Assembly (NCBI RefSeq): GCF_035046505.1
Contig: NC_089822.1
Location: forward strand, 267,603,024-267,667,023
Reading direction: 5' to 3'
Length of the DNA stretch: 64,000 nt
Source of the DNA: Tiliqua scincoides
Taxonomy: Eukaryota; Chordata; Lepidosauria; Squamata; Scincidae
Shown here: positions 21,480-35,992 of the stretch, one piece after another
Layout: each line of letters opens with the position of its first letter
How positions within the stretch are numbered: the stretch's first letter is position 1
Notes under the pieces: generated by a model
Told to the model about the DNA's origin: nothing
Seen by the model: only the letters and a program-made list of their open reading frames with translations
Database searches by the model: none
Position numbers and translations under genes: made by a program

Positions 21480-22559
21480 TTTCTGGTCTGGTATCACTTC
21501 TGGCCTCCAGTTTCCTCCCAGGCCCTGGGTGCCAAATGACCTCCAAACGCCACTGCTCCTGGGCTGGTGGCAGCAGATTTGGACTACCAAGGCTTTTCCC
21601 CACTTATGTGCTTGTTCAAACAGGGTGGGGTGGGGGCAAGGGAAGGATGTGAACACTCAGTACTAGGTGCCACTACCCCAGACAGCAAGTGGTCCCTGGA
21701 AGCCGCCCTCTCCCATCACAGCAGGATTGTATAAAAAACTCAGTTTTGATAAGGTAGAATCTCTACTGGATTGGATCCAGGCCTTCTCTTGCACAGGCTT
21801 TGAAAGGTTGCCATGACTCCCCCCCCCCCCAATGAGGCTGTACAACCCCAATGAGGTTGTGACCTGCAGGTTGAAAGCAAACCAAGACTGGACCTCTGAT
21901 ACAAACACCTGCCCATTGGTATCCCAACCACAGCTCTCCCAGAGTTGTTCCTCTTCCCCAGAGGAACACTCTCCTCTCCCCACTCTCCTTCTCCACTCTC
22001 CCACTCTTCCCCACTCTCTCTCTTCCCAGAGCCTCATCAACTTGCAGCCTCCCCTAGCCTGACATGGTCAAAAGACATCAAGCTCCCACCCCAGCTGTGA
22101 CTCTAGCAGGGGTCGACTGCCTTTTCCTCCCTACTTGCCCTCCCTGGTCATATGGCTTCCCTTCCCTCACTGTGCTCTCCCCATTTCCTTCTGGAAGTGC
22201 AGAACATTCTTTAGCCCCCCAGATTCAGCTTTACAACAGCCACTCCAGGCAAGGGAGAGAACATTCAGAAGGACAACCACTGACATGGTTGGGACAGAGC
22301 AGCAAATGAAGGGACTTCTTTCTAGGAGCGGAAAACCCCTTCTCGTCCGGTTCTCATAAGGCATTAAAAACATCATTTCCGGTTTCAAGGATAACTTTCA
22401 CTGGGTTTCACTGTTCGCGGCCTCTGCTGGGCTCAGAGGACTGTTTGGAGGGGAGGTCAGCATAACTTCCCTCGCCCCTGGATGGGGCATGTGTGGGGGT
22501 GGGACTGAGACCCAATCCACAGGTAAGTGGACCCATGGATATGGGTCCATGCACCCCCC
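21480..22559. repeat. Low-copy duplicated block, no gene
   Basis: 21735-22810 is repeated, with gaps, at 26210-27596 (shared TTGCACAGGCTTTGAAAGG; ACATGGTTGGGACAGAGCAG). 21525-21600 also matches 16840-16915. No protein is conserved between copies. A poly-C run lies at about 21820. Confidence 0.6.
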
Positions 22560-23290
22560 CCAGTAGAAAATTATGCAGGGGTTGGATAGAGGGATGTTCT
22601 TTTCCCTCTCGAAACACACTAGAACCAGGGAACATCCCCTAAAACTGAGTTAGACGAGTTAGAAGAGACAAAAGAAAGCACTTCTGTCCCATCATGTAAT
22701 TCACCTGTGGAACTCTTTGCCCAAGGGTGTGGCAATGGCACCTGAAAACCTGGATGGGGACTGGCAAATGGATGGATGTGAAGGCAATCCAGGTTACAAG
22801 CCATGATGGCTCTAAAAGAAGGCTAATTTCATGCTTGGGATCATTAGAAAAGGTATTGAGAACAAATCTGCGAACATTATAATGCTGTTGTACAAATCTA
22901 TGGTAAGGCCACACCTGGTGTATTGTGTCGAGTACTGGTCGCGGCATCTCAAAAAGGATATATTGGAGATGGAAAAGGTGCAAAAGAGAGCAACTGAGGG
23001 TCCCTTATGTCAGTGCTTTCCGGCACTGGTATAGCAGTGCCAGTGGGACGTGTGCTGCATCCTGCAGTTGGGTGTCACTCATGGAGGCCTCCTCAAAGGA
23101 AGGGAATGTTTGTTCCCTTATGTCAGAGCTGCATTGCCCTTATATCAGTGCTTTCCAGCACTGACATAAGGGGTTAGGATTGCACCCTAAGATGATTACT
23201 GGGTTGGGGCACTTTCCTTATGAGGAAAGGCAACGCTTTGGGCCTCTTCAGGCTAGAAAGAGATGCCTGAGCGGGGACATGATTGAGACC
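22560..23290 (+). mobile_element. CR1 LINE fragments
   Basis: 22560-22815 and 22825-23290 carry CR1 boxes: AAATTATGCAGGGG; MLGIIRKGIENKSANIIMLL; KSMVRPHLVYCVEYW. The second piece is split by a ~190 bp MITE. Confidence 0.8.
23000..23190. mobile_element. MITE-like insertion inside CR1
   Basis: The ends read CCCTTATGTCAGTGCTTTCC and, inverted, CCCCTTATGTCAGTGCTGG. The CR1 resumes right after it (AACT | AAGATGATTACTGGG). No coding capacity. The family is not named; the exact target duplication cannot be fixed by eye. Confidence 0.7.
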
Positions 23291-24095
23291 ACTGGCGGTC
23301 CTAGAGGGGGGCAAACCTCTAGTCAATGTTCCTGTATTATGCAAGCCTGGATTCTTGTTTTCTTCTGCTCACCTGGGCTTTGTATTCCTTTTGCTTTAGC
23401 AGTCTTTGAATAAAAACCTTTTTGCATATAAATGGATCTGCCTTGTTCTGGGATAACAGTGGACTTGTCAGCCTCCTCCCTCTGCAAGCACTACTGTAAG
23501 AGGGAGTTTCCATAGAGATCCTGAGACCACAAACTGTTGGAGGGGAGGGGGTTTTGCTCAGGCAGCCCCTCTGGGAACCTGATGTCCTGGGCTGGTGGCA
23601 GCAGATTCAAACTATCTAGGCTTTTCCCCACAAAGCTGCATGTTCCAACCAAGGGAAAGAGTGGGATGATGGGAAAGGAGTGAGCACTCTGTACTAAGTG
23701 CCACTGCCTTAGACAAGCCGAGCCGGTGCTCCCTGGTATCCCCCTTCTTGCAATGCAGCAGGATCACTGCAGCTGCCCGCCTACAGGTCAATCTCACAGA
23801 TAAGTCGAGGGCAGGTTTTTGAGCCAACATCATGGAATGTTCTATGACCCTCTGCTAAGTTGGGGGGTTAAACTTAAGGGGGTGTCTGACTATAGTTTTG
23901 TCTGATTTTACCTGAGACCAGATCCTGAAAAATAACCTACCAGTAATTGTTGCCTAAGAACTGCAGTCTCTAAATTATTACAAACCTAGTAAAAGATCAT
24001 AAGATACATTATTATTCTTTTTAAATTCTGGTCTTTGCCACTTTTTTGTAAACACTGTCAGAGTAAGTGCACTATAAAAAACATACCAGTAAAAC
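23291..24095. other. Unassigned, repeat-like
   Basis: The CR1 stops sharply at 23290. 23400-23450 (TTTGAATAAAAACC) has a poly(A)-signal look, as in an LTR end, but no partner is seen. 23580-23660 repeats the GGGCTGGTGGCAGCAGATT block of 21560. No gene found. Confidence 0.4.
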
Positions 24096-24734
24096 AGTGG
24101 TTCCCAACCTGGGGTTCATGTAGCCCCAGGGGCACTCAACAGGACCATTAGGGGTACTTGAAAAAGAATGGAATAATGGCAAAAGAAGGCAGGTAGTGCT
24201 CCAGAATGCCTTACAGGGCCAGGAAGGGATGTAGCTAGTTGGCTGTGAAAGCCCCACCAATAGCTAGTTTTTGGTCATCAATTCATCTATGAACCAGTGA
24301 TTGAAAACCAGCACAGTGAAAAAACTGAAACATCATATGGAAAGTGATCCATCACCCAGGATTTCTTAGGACACTTCTGGAGCAAAACAGTGCAAAGGCA
24401 GAGTTTTCTGTTCTTTAAACAGATGAAAAGAGAAAGTATGTGATGACTACATGAATTCATAGAGTGGAGATGGATCCACTGGAACATCATATGGAAAGTG
24501 ATCCATCACCCAGGATTTCTTAGGACACTTCTGGAGCAAAACAGTGCAAAGGCAGAGTTTTCTGTTCTTCAAACAGATGAAAAGAGAAAGTATGTGATGA
24601 CTACATGAATTCATAGAGTGGAGATGGATCCACTCTTATATTATTAATTACAAACATTTTGCTCATATGAAGGACACAATTTATAGAAATGGGCTGCTGA
24701 CAATATGCAAGTGAAAAAAGGTTGGGAACTACTG
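24096..24734. mobile_element. hAT-like non-autonomous element
   Basis: The termini CAGTGGTTCCCAACCT and (complement of right end) CAGTAGTTCCCAACCT form inverted repeats of hAT type. The flanking octamers match poorly, so the target duplication has decayed. No transposase. Confidence 0.65.
24327..24634. repeat. 154 bp tandem duplication
   Basis: Units 24327-24480 and 24481-24634, both containing CATCATATGGAAAGTGATCC and AGAGTGGAGATGGATCCACT, differ at only a few bases. A recent internal duplication of the hAT-like element. Confidence 0.93.
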
Positions 24735-24846
24735 GTGTTTAAGCCAGAAGCTCTACATATAACATACAACTTATAACACATAACTGGGAGAGTGCAATTC
24801 AATTCACAGCAGAGGTGAGCGAGTGCAGCTGCACATAGTTGTGACC

Positions 24847-25884
24847 AGGGCTTTTTTTGTAATAGAATGAAGGGGAACGGCGTTCCGGCACCTTTTCTCC
24901 CACTGAGAGAGGGATTCGAACTTCTGACCTCGTGCTCCACTTTTTTTTTTTTTTTTTTTTTTGCACTGCTGGCTAGGGAGGGCTTCGAACCTCCACCTCA
25001 TGCTCCACAGCCCAGCACTCTCTCCATTGGGCTATAGGAAAGCCTATAGTCAAAATGCTCAGAACTAATATATAAGGTCTTGAGCCCAGCTGGTGGCCAT
25101 CAGCGCCTCAAGTATTAGTTCCAAACACTAAAGCATTGGTCTGTGGAACCAGAGGCTAGGGGTTCAAATCCCTATGAGGAAGAATTTTTTTTTTCTTTTT
25201 TTAGGTGGGGAGATGCTCCATGGCTGCAAAATATAAAGGTTGGTTGCCAGTTGCCAAAAGGGGGGCCAGCTGAAACTGCAGAACTCCTCAAAGTTCAGTA
25301 CAAGGCAGGCTTTTTTTGGCCTTTTTTTTTTTTAAGTCCCAGGTAGGACTTAACCCACAGCCTCCAGCACGGGGCTCACTCCAGGAGCTACAGCAGCAGT
25401 TACCAGCCAGGGTGGATGTTCTGAATCCTCCTCCCTGAAGAGTCCTGTAGGAGATACATAATCTCCTATGTATAGGAGATACACGCACATAATCATAAAG
25501 GAGATCACATCACGCACAAATCACATAAAGGAGATACACGCACATAATCATCAAAGACTATTGGGGGATCCTGTATTTGGAGCCCTCCCTATCTCAACAC
25601 AAGAGACAGAGAGCCTGAAACGTCCAAGGCAGACACTCCCAATGGGTGATGGGGGCAGACCTGATCCCGGCAAGGTCTTTCGCACCCCTTTATGTTTCAC
25701 TCCAGCTATGACTGCTTTTGCTATCAGGGAGCTCACACAGGATAGATGTGTGTGTGTGTGTGTAGTTATTGACTAGTTGTATCTTATTAATTTCGCCGAT
25801 AAAAAATGGTTTAAAAATAAGTAAATAAATAAAATATTAACAAGTTGTGAGTTCCTGCACCTTTTTTTTTTTTTTACAAAAAAA
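24847..25884. mobile_element. Composite retroposon of four tRNA-like modules
   Basis: A perfect 16 bp repeat, GCACATAGTTGTGACC (24831-24846 and 25885-25900), flanks the insert, as in retroposition. Inside are four tRNA-like stretches with pol III B-box-like sequence: minus 24898-24942 (GTTCGAATCCC), minus 24962-25035 (A-box-like TAGCCCAATGG and GGTTCGAAGCC), plus 25108-25180 (GGTTCAAATCC), minus 25337-25410 (GTGGGTTAAGTCCTAC). T-rich or A-rich runs separate them. None folds cleanly enough by eye to call a working tRNA. Confidence 0.7.
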
Positions 25885-25887
25885 GCA

Positions 25888-25990
25888 CATAGTTGTGACC
25901 CTATTTACTCAGAAGTAGACCCCACTGTTTTCCATGGGGTGTTATTCTTAAATAAAGATGCACTGAATTGTAGTCTAGGACTTTGTTTCA
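25888..25990. repeat. MITE-like fragment (GTGACCCTATTTACTCAGAAG type)
   Basis: TACTCAGAAGTAGACCCCAC is the inverse of the TTACTTCTGAGTAG motif at 19840, 37665 and 38155. All four are short and lack coding capacity. A common reptile interspersed family, name not certain. Confidence 0.55.
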
Positions 25991-27600
25991 AATGGAAAAG
26001 AGGATCCCATCCTGGTGCTGAAAAAACAGACCTCTGCCAAATGCAGCATTTGCAAAAGGGAACCAGGAAAATAAAAGTTTAACTTTGGCTGGAATTTCCT
26101 AGGGAGGTCACCATAGAAATTAACAGCCCTCCAGTGATCTCTGCATTGCTTCCAAGAATGAAGCCCTGCCTTCCACTTGAAATGCAACTACATATCCACA
26201 GTATATCTTGAATTCAGTTTTGACAAGGCAGCACCATTATTGGATGAGATCCAAGCCACCTCTTGCACAGGCTTTGAAAGGTTGCCACAACACCCTCCAT
26301 GAGTCTGTATGTTCCCATTGAGGTTATGATCCCCAGGTTGAAGAACACTGCTCTACAGCAAACCAAGACTGGACATTACTACAAACACCTGCCATTGGTA
26401 CCCCCATTCCAGAATCGCTACCAGCATGGATTGGCTCCCTCTTGATGGAAAGATTTTCAGATTCTTTTTACTGATGCAATGCTAAACAGTCCACCGACCT
26501 TTTAAAAGGGTTTCAAGGCTTTATTTACAGTAGATTAGTAAGTTATACAAGCTAATTTAATTTCTGTTTGGATACAGATGTTTACCCCTTCACTTCCCAT
26601 CTTGTTTGTCAGAGAGCCACACCCAGAAAATCTCATTAAAATACAGTGAAACAAACAAGTTACCCATGTGACACTGTATGTCACTTCCACCTCCTTATAG
26701 GGCATATTATGACACTGTTTGGTGCATGGTTCTAGCTCTAAGTAGGAGGTCATTTTGCCCTGAAATCAAATGTTCTTGGCCCACAACTTTGGTTACACAA
26801 GCTCCTGGAATTCCACATGTTCTGCCAATCATGATCTCTTCAGGTCTCTTTGACATAACGACATAATCTCCTATCCTGTTTTTAAAGGAAAGATCAGTCT
26901 TTTTCTTGGCTCCTTTGGCTCACTTGGCTTATTTGTAACTTATATTGAGTTTAAAATAACTCAAATAACTTGGCTCAGTTATTTTCTCAAACAAAAAAAG
27001 ATAGAGATTTTAAAGGGTTAACCTATCATTCTTCCCCCCACTTATCCTGCTGGCCATATCACTCCCCCCCTTCCTAAGCAGAAGTTTCCCTGTGTACAAC
27101 CCCTGTTCCTTCTGGAACCGCAAAACTTTCTTCAGCTTACCAGATTCAGCCTCACAACAGCCACTCCAGACGAGGGAGAGAACATTCAGAAGGACAACCA
27201 CTGACATGGTTGGGACAGAGCAGGAACTGAAGGGACTTCTTTCTAGGAGCAGAAAACCCCTTCTCCTCTGGAGGAGGAGAGGGGAGTACAATGTCTCTTG
27301 CCTCTGGATGGGGCACATGTGGGAGTAGGACCCAGACCCCAATCCACAAATAAGTAAACCCACGGTCCACGTGACCCACCCCCAATACAAAATTATGCAG
27401 GGGTTGGATAGAGGGCTGTTCTTTTCCCTCTCGCTATACACTAGAACCAGGGGACAACCAATAGAACTGAGTAGCAGGAGAGTTAGAGGAGAAAAGAAAG
27501 TGTCTCTGTCCCAGCATGTAATTCACCTGTGGAATTCTTTGGCAAAGGATGTGGCGATAGCACCTGAAAGCCTAGGTGGGGACTGGACAGATGTAAGCGC
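25991..27600. repeat. Second copy of the 21.7-22.8 kb block
   Basis: 26210-26410 and 27105-27596 match 21735-21930 and 22185-22810. 26410-27100 has no counterpart in the first copy and shows no gene. 27385-27596 is CR1-derived. This block leads directly into the pseudogene B unit. Confidence 0.6.
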
Positions 27601-28011
27601 CTCCTCACTCATCATAAGAGCTGTTGCCCAGAATGGCTCCGACAGTAAGTGGAGAGACCATGTACATGGCGTGCTGCGGTATCTGAAATATTTATCCGGC
27701 TGCCCCCCAGCTACGCTACTGCTGTCCAAAGTGTACAAGATGCTGCACAAGTGGATAGAGTCTCTCAGAGTCTCATAACAGCCAATAAGGTTATTGTCTC
27801 TGAACAGGCAACATCCGAGAATTCAGCGTTCATCCCCAGGTCCAAGAATGAACATCACTTCAAATCAATCATTCTCCATTTCATGCAAGCTATTAACGTA
27901 TGGATGAACTTCTCACTCTAGGGGACAAACTACAGGTTACGTGAAGTTTCAGCAGCACTGATTCCTTCTGCAACGCAATAAAGAAGTTACATAGAGAAAA
28001 AAATACATAAG

Positions 28012-28017
28012 TTTATT
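28012..28017 (-). terminator. Poly(A) signal of pseudogene B
   Basis: AATAAA on the minus strand, at the position equivalent to that of gene A, about 715 bases past the finger exon. Confidence 0.6.
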
Positions 28018-28726
28018 ATTAGCAAGCATTGACTTTCCAACATCAAGACGAGTAACTACCAGATAAAATGGCTACCTCAAAACCAGTTGCTCCCATTTAG
28101 TTCGAAGGTAAAATGTTTATATCCCAGTTACTGATTTTTTTAAAAAGTTTCAACCCAGCTTGAAACCTAATTGAGAAATAAGACAACCAACCTATAAAAC
28201 AGTTTACACTTCCACTGACTGCAAAACTGTTTTTTCCATGTCATCAAACAGCTGAACTGAATCTTCACCCACAGTCCTATGTCAGATTTCCTTTAATCTA
28301 ATTCAGCCAAGTTATCAGAAAAGCAGAACTACAATCTTGGTACAGCTTCACTACTGTAAGGAAGCCTCAATGGCTGTCGTTGAACAGTGGAAAAAGCTAA
28401 AAGTTCTCTGGTTTTCTCCAGGAATTTCTAAAAAGAATAAAAATACAGTTAAAATACACAAACCAGTGAAACAATCAACTAAACATTTCACTAAAAAAAA
28501 ATTACCCAGACACCACAAATCTTTTCGCTGCAAGTTCCATACAGCACAGCCATTTGGCCTGTGCAGCTACCTTGCAAGGTTCAAAATGCAGGACCCTAAA
28601 CTGATCAGGGTATTCAGACAAGATTTTCGCCACTGGGTGGGTTCTTTAAAATAGAGGAAGGAATTGCTGTGCTGTGGTTGAAACTGTACCCATGTCCCAG
28701 GCAGTCACCTGGCATCTTCTCCTGCA

Positions 28727-30275
<1,549 letters not shown>

Positions 30276-31000
30276 AGGAAGGAGGAGAGAAACGTGGTAA
30301 GAGCCCAGTGGAAAATCAAGCCCTTCAGAGTTATGTACATGGATTTCACTCCCATTCTCCCAACCTATGGCCTCCTCCAGCTCAGGCAGCCCTAATCTAA
30401 CAAAAGGTGATGTAGCAGAATGGGCCCAGCTTCTGCTGTATCCTGCTGAAGCTTTTTGGTCACTGGAGACCTCCTTGCAGTAAGGAAAGATGTGTTCCCT
30501 TGCCCTATAGTCGCCCCCAGCGGCTGCCATGGGTCAACATGGACCTGCACCAGCTAGAGTGCTACCAAAAGTCCACATTCACCCAGGAAGGTGGAGCAGG
30601 TCCAGGATGAGACCAGTATTTGGCGTGTGCCACCATTGCCGAATCTACTCCATTCCCAGGCCTGATCAGCCCTCCTCCCCATCCCGCTCATCGCTTTTTT
30701 CCATGGCAAAAATAGAGGCATGGAGGATGCAGAATGGAAGAGAGATAAGGAGGCAGCTGTGAGTGGAGAAGCACCTTCCGTGCTATGGGTTTTGCTGCCC
30801 ACTTATGAGCACAGCAGCTGTCTTTGGTGGCAGCAGAGAAGTGTGGCCTGCCAGAGCAAAGGGGGAAAGAGCCCTGCTCTGGAGATGCTGGAGAGATGCT
30901 GAGCTCCCTGAAGGGAGAAGCAAAAACAGAGCCAATGTTGGCCCAGAACTGGGGGGGGGGGGGTCCAAACTTGGACAATAAAAGGCACCTCCGTTCTTAC

Positions 31001-31085
31001 CCAAGAGGCTCCGCTCGTCATCCTCTTCCTGCATGAAGCCAGATGGAGCCTTCTGGACCCCTTAGGAGGAACTCTCAGCTGCCAC
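31001..31085 (-). pseudogene. Pseudogene B, linker exon
   Basis: 85 bases between CAG and GTAAGAACGG, matching the gene A linker exon. The frame reads VAAESSS and then TAA, so it is broken. Confidence 0.8.
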
Positions 31086-32071
31086 CTGCAGGAGCAGAGA
31101 GGGGGGCTGTTTCAGGATAGAGCAGGATGTCTTGGGGGGCTTGCAGGGGGAGGGCTACATGAAGAGGACAATTCTACCTCTGCCTACTTACTGGCCCTGC
31201 TTTGGCCCATAGTCCTGGACCACGAGACTCAGAACACAATAGTGAACATTCTCTCTGTATGTGTATTTCTATCCAACTTTCTTCCCTTTCATAGTCAGCA
31301 CTCCAGGCAGCCAACACAAACTAGGCACAACACCAGCACATCGCAAATATCTACAGGAATGTGCAACCCTACCACACCAGTACAAAGAAGAGTCTCCGCA
31401 GAAAGAAGTGAGGCAGAGTCTCCTCAGGAGGCTGTTCCCAATCTTGGGCTGGCCTGGGGGAAACCCGTTACCAAGTCCCAGTTGGATGCAGGCTGGATGA
31501 TGGTGGGGCACAGAAGAATCTCTGTCCGGAGGTTAACCCCCAGGCAGGTTCAATGTAAGCAGGACTCAGGCACTCAGTCCCCACATGAGTCAAGGCTGCA
31601 GAGGTCGGCCAGCACGAGGGCAGCATCACCCATTTGGAACTGGGCACTTGGACAACTTGCCAGAGGGTTAACATTTGGGTTGGAACACAACCTGATGCCA
31701 CCTCAGGTCTACCAAATCCCAACCAAATGCTTATCGTGAGCCTCATGCGCTGACGTGAAACTTGGACATGCAGGACTTCCAGTTTCTATTAGAGGGACAG
31801 GCACATGCTGTAAATGAGAACCTGTCACTGAAACAGGAAGTCCAACATGTCCAAGTTTCATACAAGCCCCCATTTGGACCCCTCATGATCTGCTGCTGAT
31901 GCATCCCACATCACGCAGCCTCATGAATGCTAACTGACACATGGAATCCTGCCAGAAAATGAATTAGGGGACTGAAGTCACCTGAAGATAAAGAGAGAAA
32001 GGAGGCAACTTCAAGAGAAACGTTGTCAGGAAGGGCACACATTTCAGGCACTCCAATTTTTAAGTCTTGCT

Positions 32072-32186
<115 letters not shown>

Positions 32187-32192
32187 TGTACA

Positions 32193-35100
32193 ATAATAAT
32201 AACTTTATTTTTACCTCGCCTTTCTCCCCGAAAGGGACTCAAGGCTGCTTACAACAGGTTAAAAACAGATTAAACCTAATTAAAAAAACAGATGAACATC
32301 ATAATTTAAAAACAGATAAAAGCATATTAACACATATCATAAAAACAGTAGTCAGATAACAAGTAGTAAAAAGGTAAAAAGAGCATAGAGCAGCAATTCA
32401 TAAAAGAATCAGGCCTGTAAAAAATTAAAAGATGTTGAAAAGATGTTAAAAAGGCCGAGAACTCAGAAGGCTTGTTTAAACAGAAGGGTCTTCAGGCCTC
32501 ACCGAAAAGTTTCAAGAGAGGGAGCCATCCTTAAGTCAAGGGGAAGGGAATTCCATAGCATTGGTGCCACTACTGAGAAGGCCCTATTTCTTGCCACCGC
32601 CCCACGTACCTCCCTAGGCAGCGGCACTTGTAAAAAGGCCTTCTCTGATGACCTAAGAGGATGAGCCAGATTGTACAGAAGTAGGCGATCTCTATGATAC
32701 CCTGGCCCAGTATAGGGCTTTAAAGGTCAAAACCAGCACCTTGAAATTGGGTCCGGAAACAAATGGGCAGCCAATGTAGCTGCTGGAGAAGCGGACTGAC
32801 AGAGTCAAACTGCCTACCTCCAGTAACCACACGGGCCGCCGCATTCTGCACTAGTTGCAGTTTCCGAACCGTCTTCAAGGGCAACCCCACATAGAGTGCA
32901 TTACAATAATCTAACCTCGATGTCACTGTGGCATGGATCACCGTGGCCAGGTCTGCACAATCCAAGTACGGCCGCAGCTGGCGCACCAGCCGAAGCTGAG
33001 CGAAGGACCCCCTAGCCACAGCCACCACCTGGGAATCCAGGAGCAGCTGCGAGTCCAGGAGGACCCCCAAGCTGCGAACCTGCTCCTTCAGAGGGAGTGC
33101 AACCCCATTCAGAGTAAGTCGATAATCCAGCACCTGCATCGAGGATTTCCAAACCAGGAGAGCCTCTGTCTTATCCGGATTTAATTTCAGCTAGTTAGCC
33201 CCCATCCAGATCCTCACTGCCTCCAGACAGCACTCCAGGCCCTCAACCACCACCCTGGAGGAAAGGAGAGAGAGAGCTGGGTGTCATCGGCATATTGATG
33301 GCACCCCACTCCAAACCCCCGGATGACCTCTCCCAGCAGTTTTATGTAGATATTAAATAGCATGGGGGACAGAATTGAACCCTGTGGCACCCCGCACCTC
33401 AAGGGCCAGGGTGTCAAACAGGCATCCCCCAGCACCACCATCTGGGACCAATCCTCCAAGTAGGAGTGGAACCACCGCAAAACAGTGCCTCCAACTCCCA
33501 ACTCGGCCAATCGGCCCAGAAGGATACCATGGTCGATGGTATTGAAAGCCGCTGAGAGGTCCAACAGGACCAACAGGGACGCACTCCCCCTGTCCAGTCC
33601 CCGGCGTAGGTCATCCACCAAGGCGACCAAGGCAGTTTTCATCCCAAAGCCCGGCCTGAAACCAGATTGAAAAGGATCCAGATAGTCTGCTTCATCCAAG
33701 ACCCTCTGGAGTTGAGACGCCACCACCCGCTCAATTACCTTGCCCAGAAACGGGATGTTGGAGACTGGCCGGTAGTTGTCTAACACAGTGGAATCCAGGG
33801 AGGGCTTCTTCAGGAGGGGGTGAACCACCGCCCGTTTCAAAGCACATGGCAACATCCCCTCCATCAAGGAAGAGTTGACCACCCTCCCTGTCCATGCAGC
33901 CAGTCCACCCCGGGCAGCTCTTATCAGCCAAGCTGGGCAAGGGTCAAGCAGACAGGCAGAAGGCCTCACGCTCCAAAGGAGTCTGTCCACATCCTCAGGC
34001 TGTACAAGTTGAAAAGAATCTCACAACACTGAACAAGCAGTTGCCACGGGGACATCGTCAGACATTGTCAATGTGGCATCCAAGTTGTGATGAATACGAT
34101 TGATTTTATCTGCAAATTGTTTATCTGCAAATCACAGCGGCTGACCGTGTGTTCCTCCTGGCCTACTGGAGGGGCCTGATGGAGGAGGCCCCACACCACA
34201 CGGAACAGCTCTGCTGGACGGTTGTCAGCAGATGCAATGGTAGCAGAGAAGAACCATCTCTTCGCTGCTACCACTGCCACGGAATATTTTCTGTAATGAG
34301 CTCTACTCTGTGTCCAATTGGATTCATCCAGAGTTTTCTGCCACCGTCGCTCTAGGCGCCTGCCCTGCTGCTTCATCATTCACAGCTCCTCAGTGAACCA
34401 AGGAGCTGCTCCGAGTCAGCGACGTGGCAGAGGTCGCTCCGGAGCAATCTCATCCACTGCCCTGGTCATTTCCCCATTCCAGAGGTCAACCAGGGCCTCA
34501 GATGAGACACCAGTCTTGGCAGTGGGGAAATCCCCCAGAGCCCTCAGGAAACCTTCAGGATCCATTAGCCTCCAGGGGCGGACCATAGAAAATGGTCTCC
34601 CGCCTCTGCGGAGGTAGGAAGTCGCAACAAGCCTAAACCTTATCAGGAAGTGATCTGTCCATGACAATGGAGTGATCTTGATCTCCTCTACATCCAGATC
34701 ACTGCTCCCGTGCCCAGCCGTAAACACCAGGTCCAGCACGTGTCCTGCAGTATGTGTTGGGGCCAAGATCTTCTGGGACAGGCCCATGGTTGTCATGGTG
34801 GCTATGAAATCCTGAGCTGCACCTACCGCAGGGGCCTCAGCATGAACATTGAAGTCCCCCAGCACTAGTAGGCGGGGGGCCTCCAATGCCACCCCCGAGA
34901 TCACCCCGGTCAGCTCAGGCAGGGAGACTGTTGGGCAGCAGGGCGGGCGGTACACCAACAGAATCCCAATCCTGTCCGGCCCTCTCAACACAACATGCAG
35001 GCACTCGAACCCAGCAAACTGCTGGACAGGGCACCTGGTAAGGGAGATGGACTCACGATAGACCATTGCAACTCCCCCTCCCTGTCCCTGCAATCTTGGC

Positions 35101-35753
35101 TGCTGCAACACCTGGAAACCTGGTGGACAAAGTTCGGAGAGACTAACTCCTCCTGCCATGTCCAACCAGGTCTCCGTAATACATACCAGGTCAGCTTTCT
35201 CATCCAGGATCAAATCCCGGATGATGCAGGTTTTGTTATTCACCGACCTGGCATTCAAAAGCAGCAGCTTCAGATCCAGAGACTCACTGCCAAGACCACC
35301 AGGCATCCGAGAATTGGGGGAACGACCAGAAGGAGAGATGATCTGCCTATGATGAACTCTCCTTCTCCTGTAATGGCCTGTCCAACCCCCACCGCCATAT
35401 CTCCCCTGGCCCGTCACTCTCTTGATAGTGGCACTGCTCCCCTCCCCTGAGCTCCCTCCTAAAAAGAAACACATGTGGCAAGGCCCACCATCTGAGACTG
35501 GCCTGTACAGAGAGAAACACCCAGCAGGACTGCTTATGAAAAAGATAAAAACAAGGCAAGCCTAGCACTGGGTGTCTCACAGGCCAATCCTCTACTGGAA
35601 ACAAGACTGTGCTGCCCTAAGAATTTATGTTGCTCCTCTCTCCCCTGCCTTAACAGAAGGGGAGGAATATTCCAACCACTGCTTTGGCCCGCTAGCCAGG
35701 AAGGGAACCTCTGTCTTCTGTGCACGAGTCCTGGGGTTAGAGCCACGGGCCAA
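32193..35753 (-). mobile_element. L2-type LINE, about full length (3561 bp)
   Basis: Flanked by ATGTACA at 32186-32192 and 35754-35760, a 7 bp target duplication; the empty site is seen in gene A (CATGTACACATATAAATCGC, about 9237). Order on the minus strand: 5'UTR; endonuclease at 35474-34416 (LLLLNARSVNNK, TETWLDM, GDFNVHAE, LDLVFTAG, SWTDHF); RT at 33990-32720 ([72 protein letters not shown]); 3'UTR with an ATTATTATT tail. At least three frame breaks or stops split endonuclease, RT core and RT tail, so this copy is inactive. It is absent from A and C, so it inserted after the duplication. Confidence 0.9.
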
Positions 35754-35992
35754 ATGTACACATTTAAACTACCAGCCTTCAGAGCATTGATGAAGACTCC
35801 ATCGGTTAAGCCTAGATGAGTGACAAGTGAGACCCCACTCTACCCAGGCAGGGACATCCCACAGCTCCACTTATAGAATCCTAGAGGTGGAATGGACCCA
35901 CAAGATCATCTAGTCCAACCCCCAGCCTGAAGCAGGTGGACAGAGGCAGGAACCACTGCAGAACAGACCAATGAGCAGGGGAAACGGCTCAT

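Noticed and set aside
24962-25035. A functional tRNA gene
   Set aside because: A- and B-box-like sequences are present but the cloverleaf stems are imperfect by eye and it lies inside a retroposon.
27370-27780. 135-codon plus-strand frame
   Set aside because: CR1-derived 5' half joined by chance to the flank of pseudogene B.
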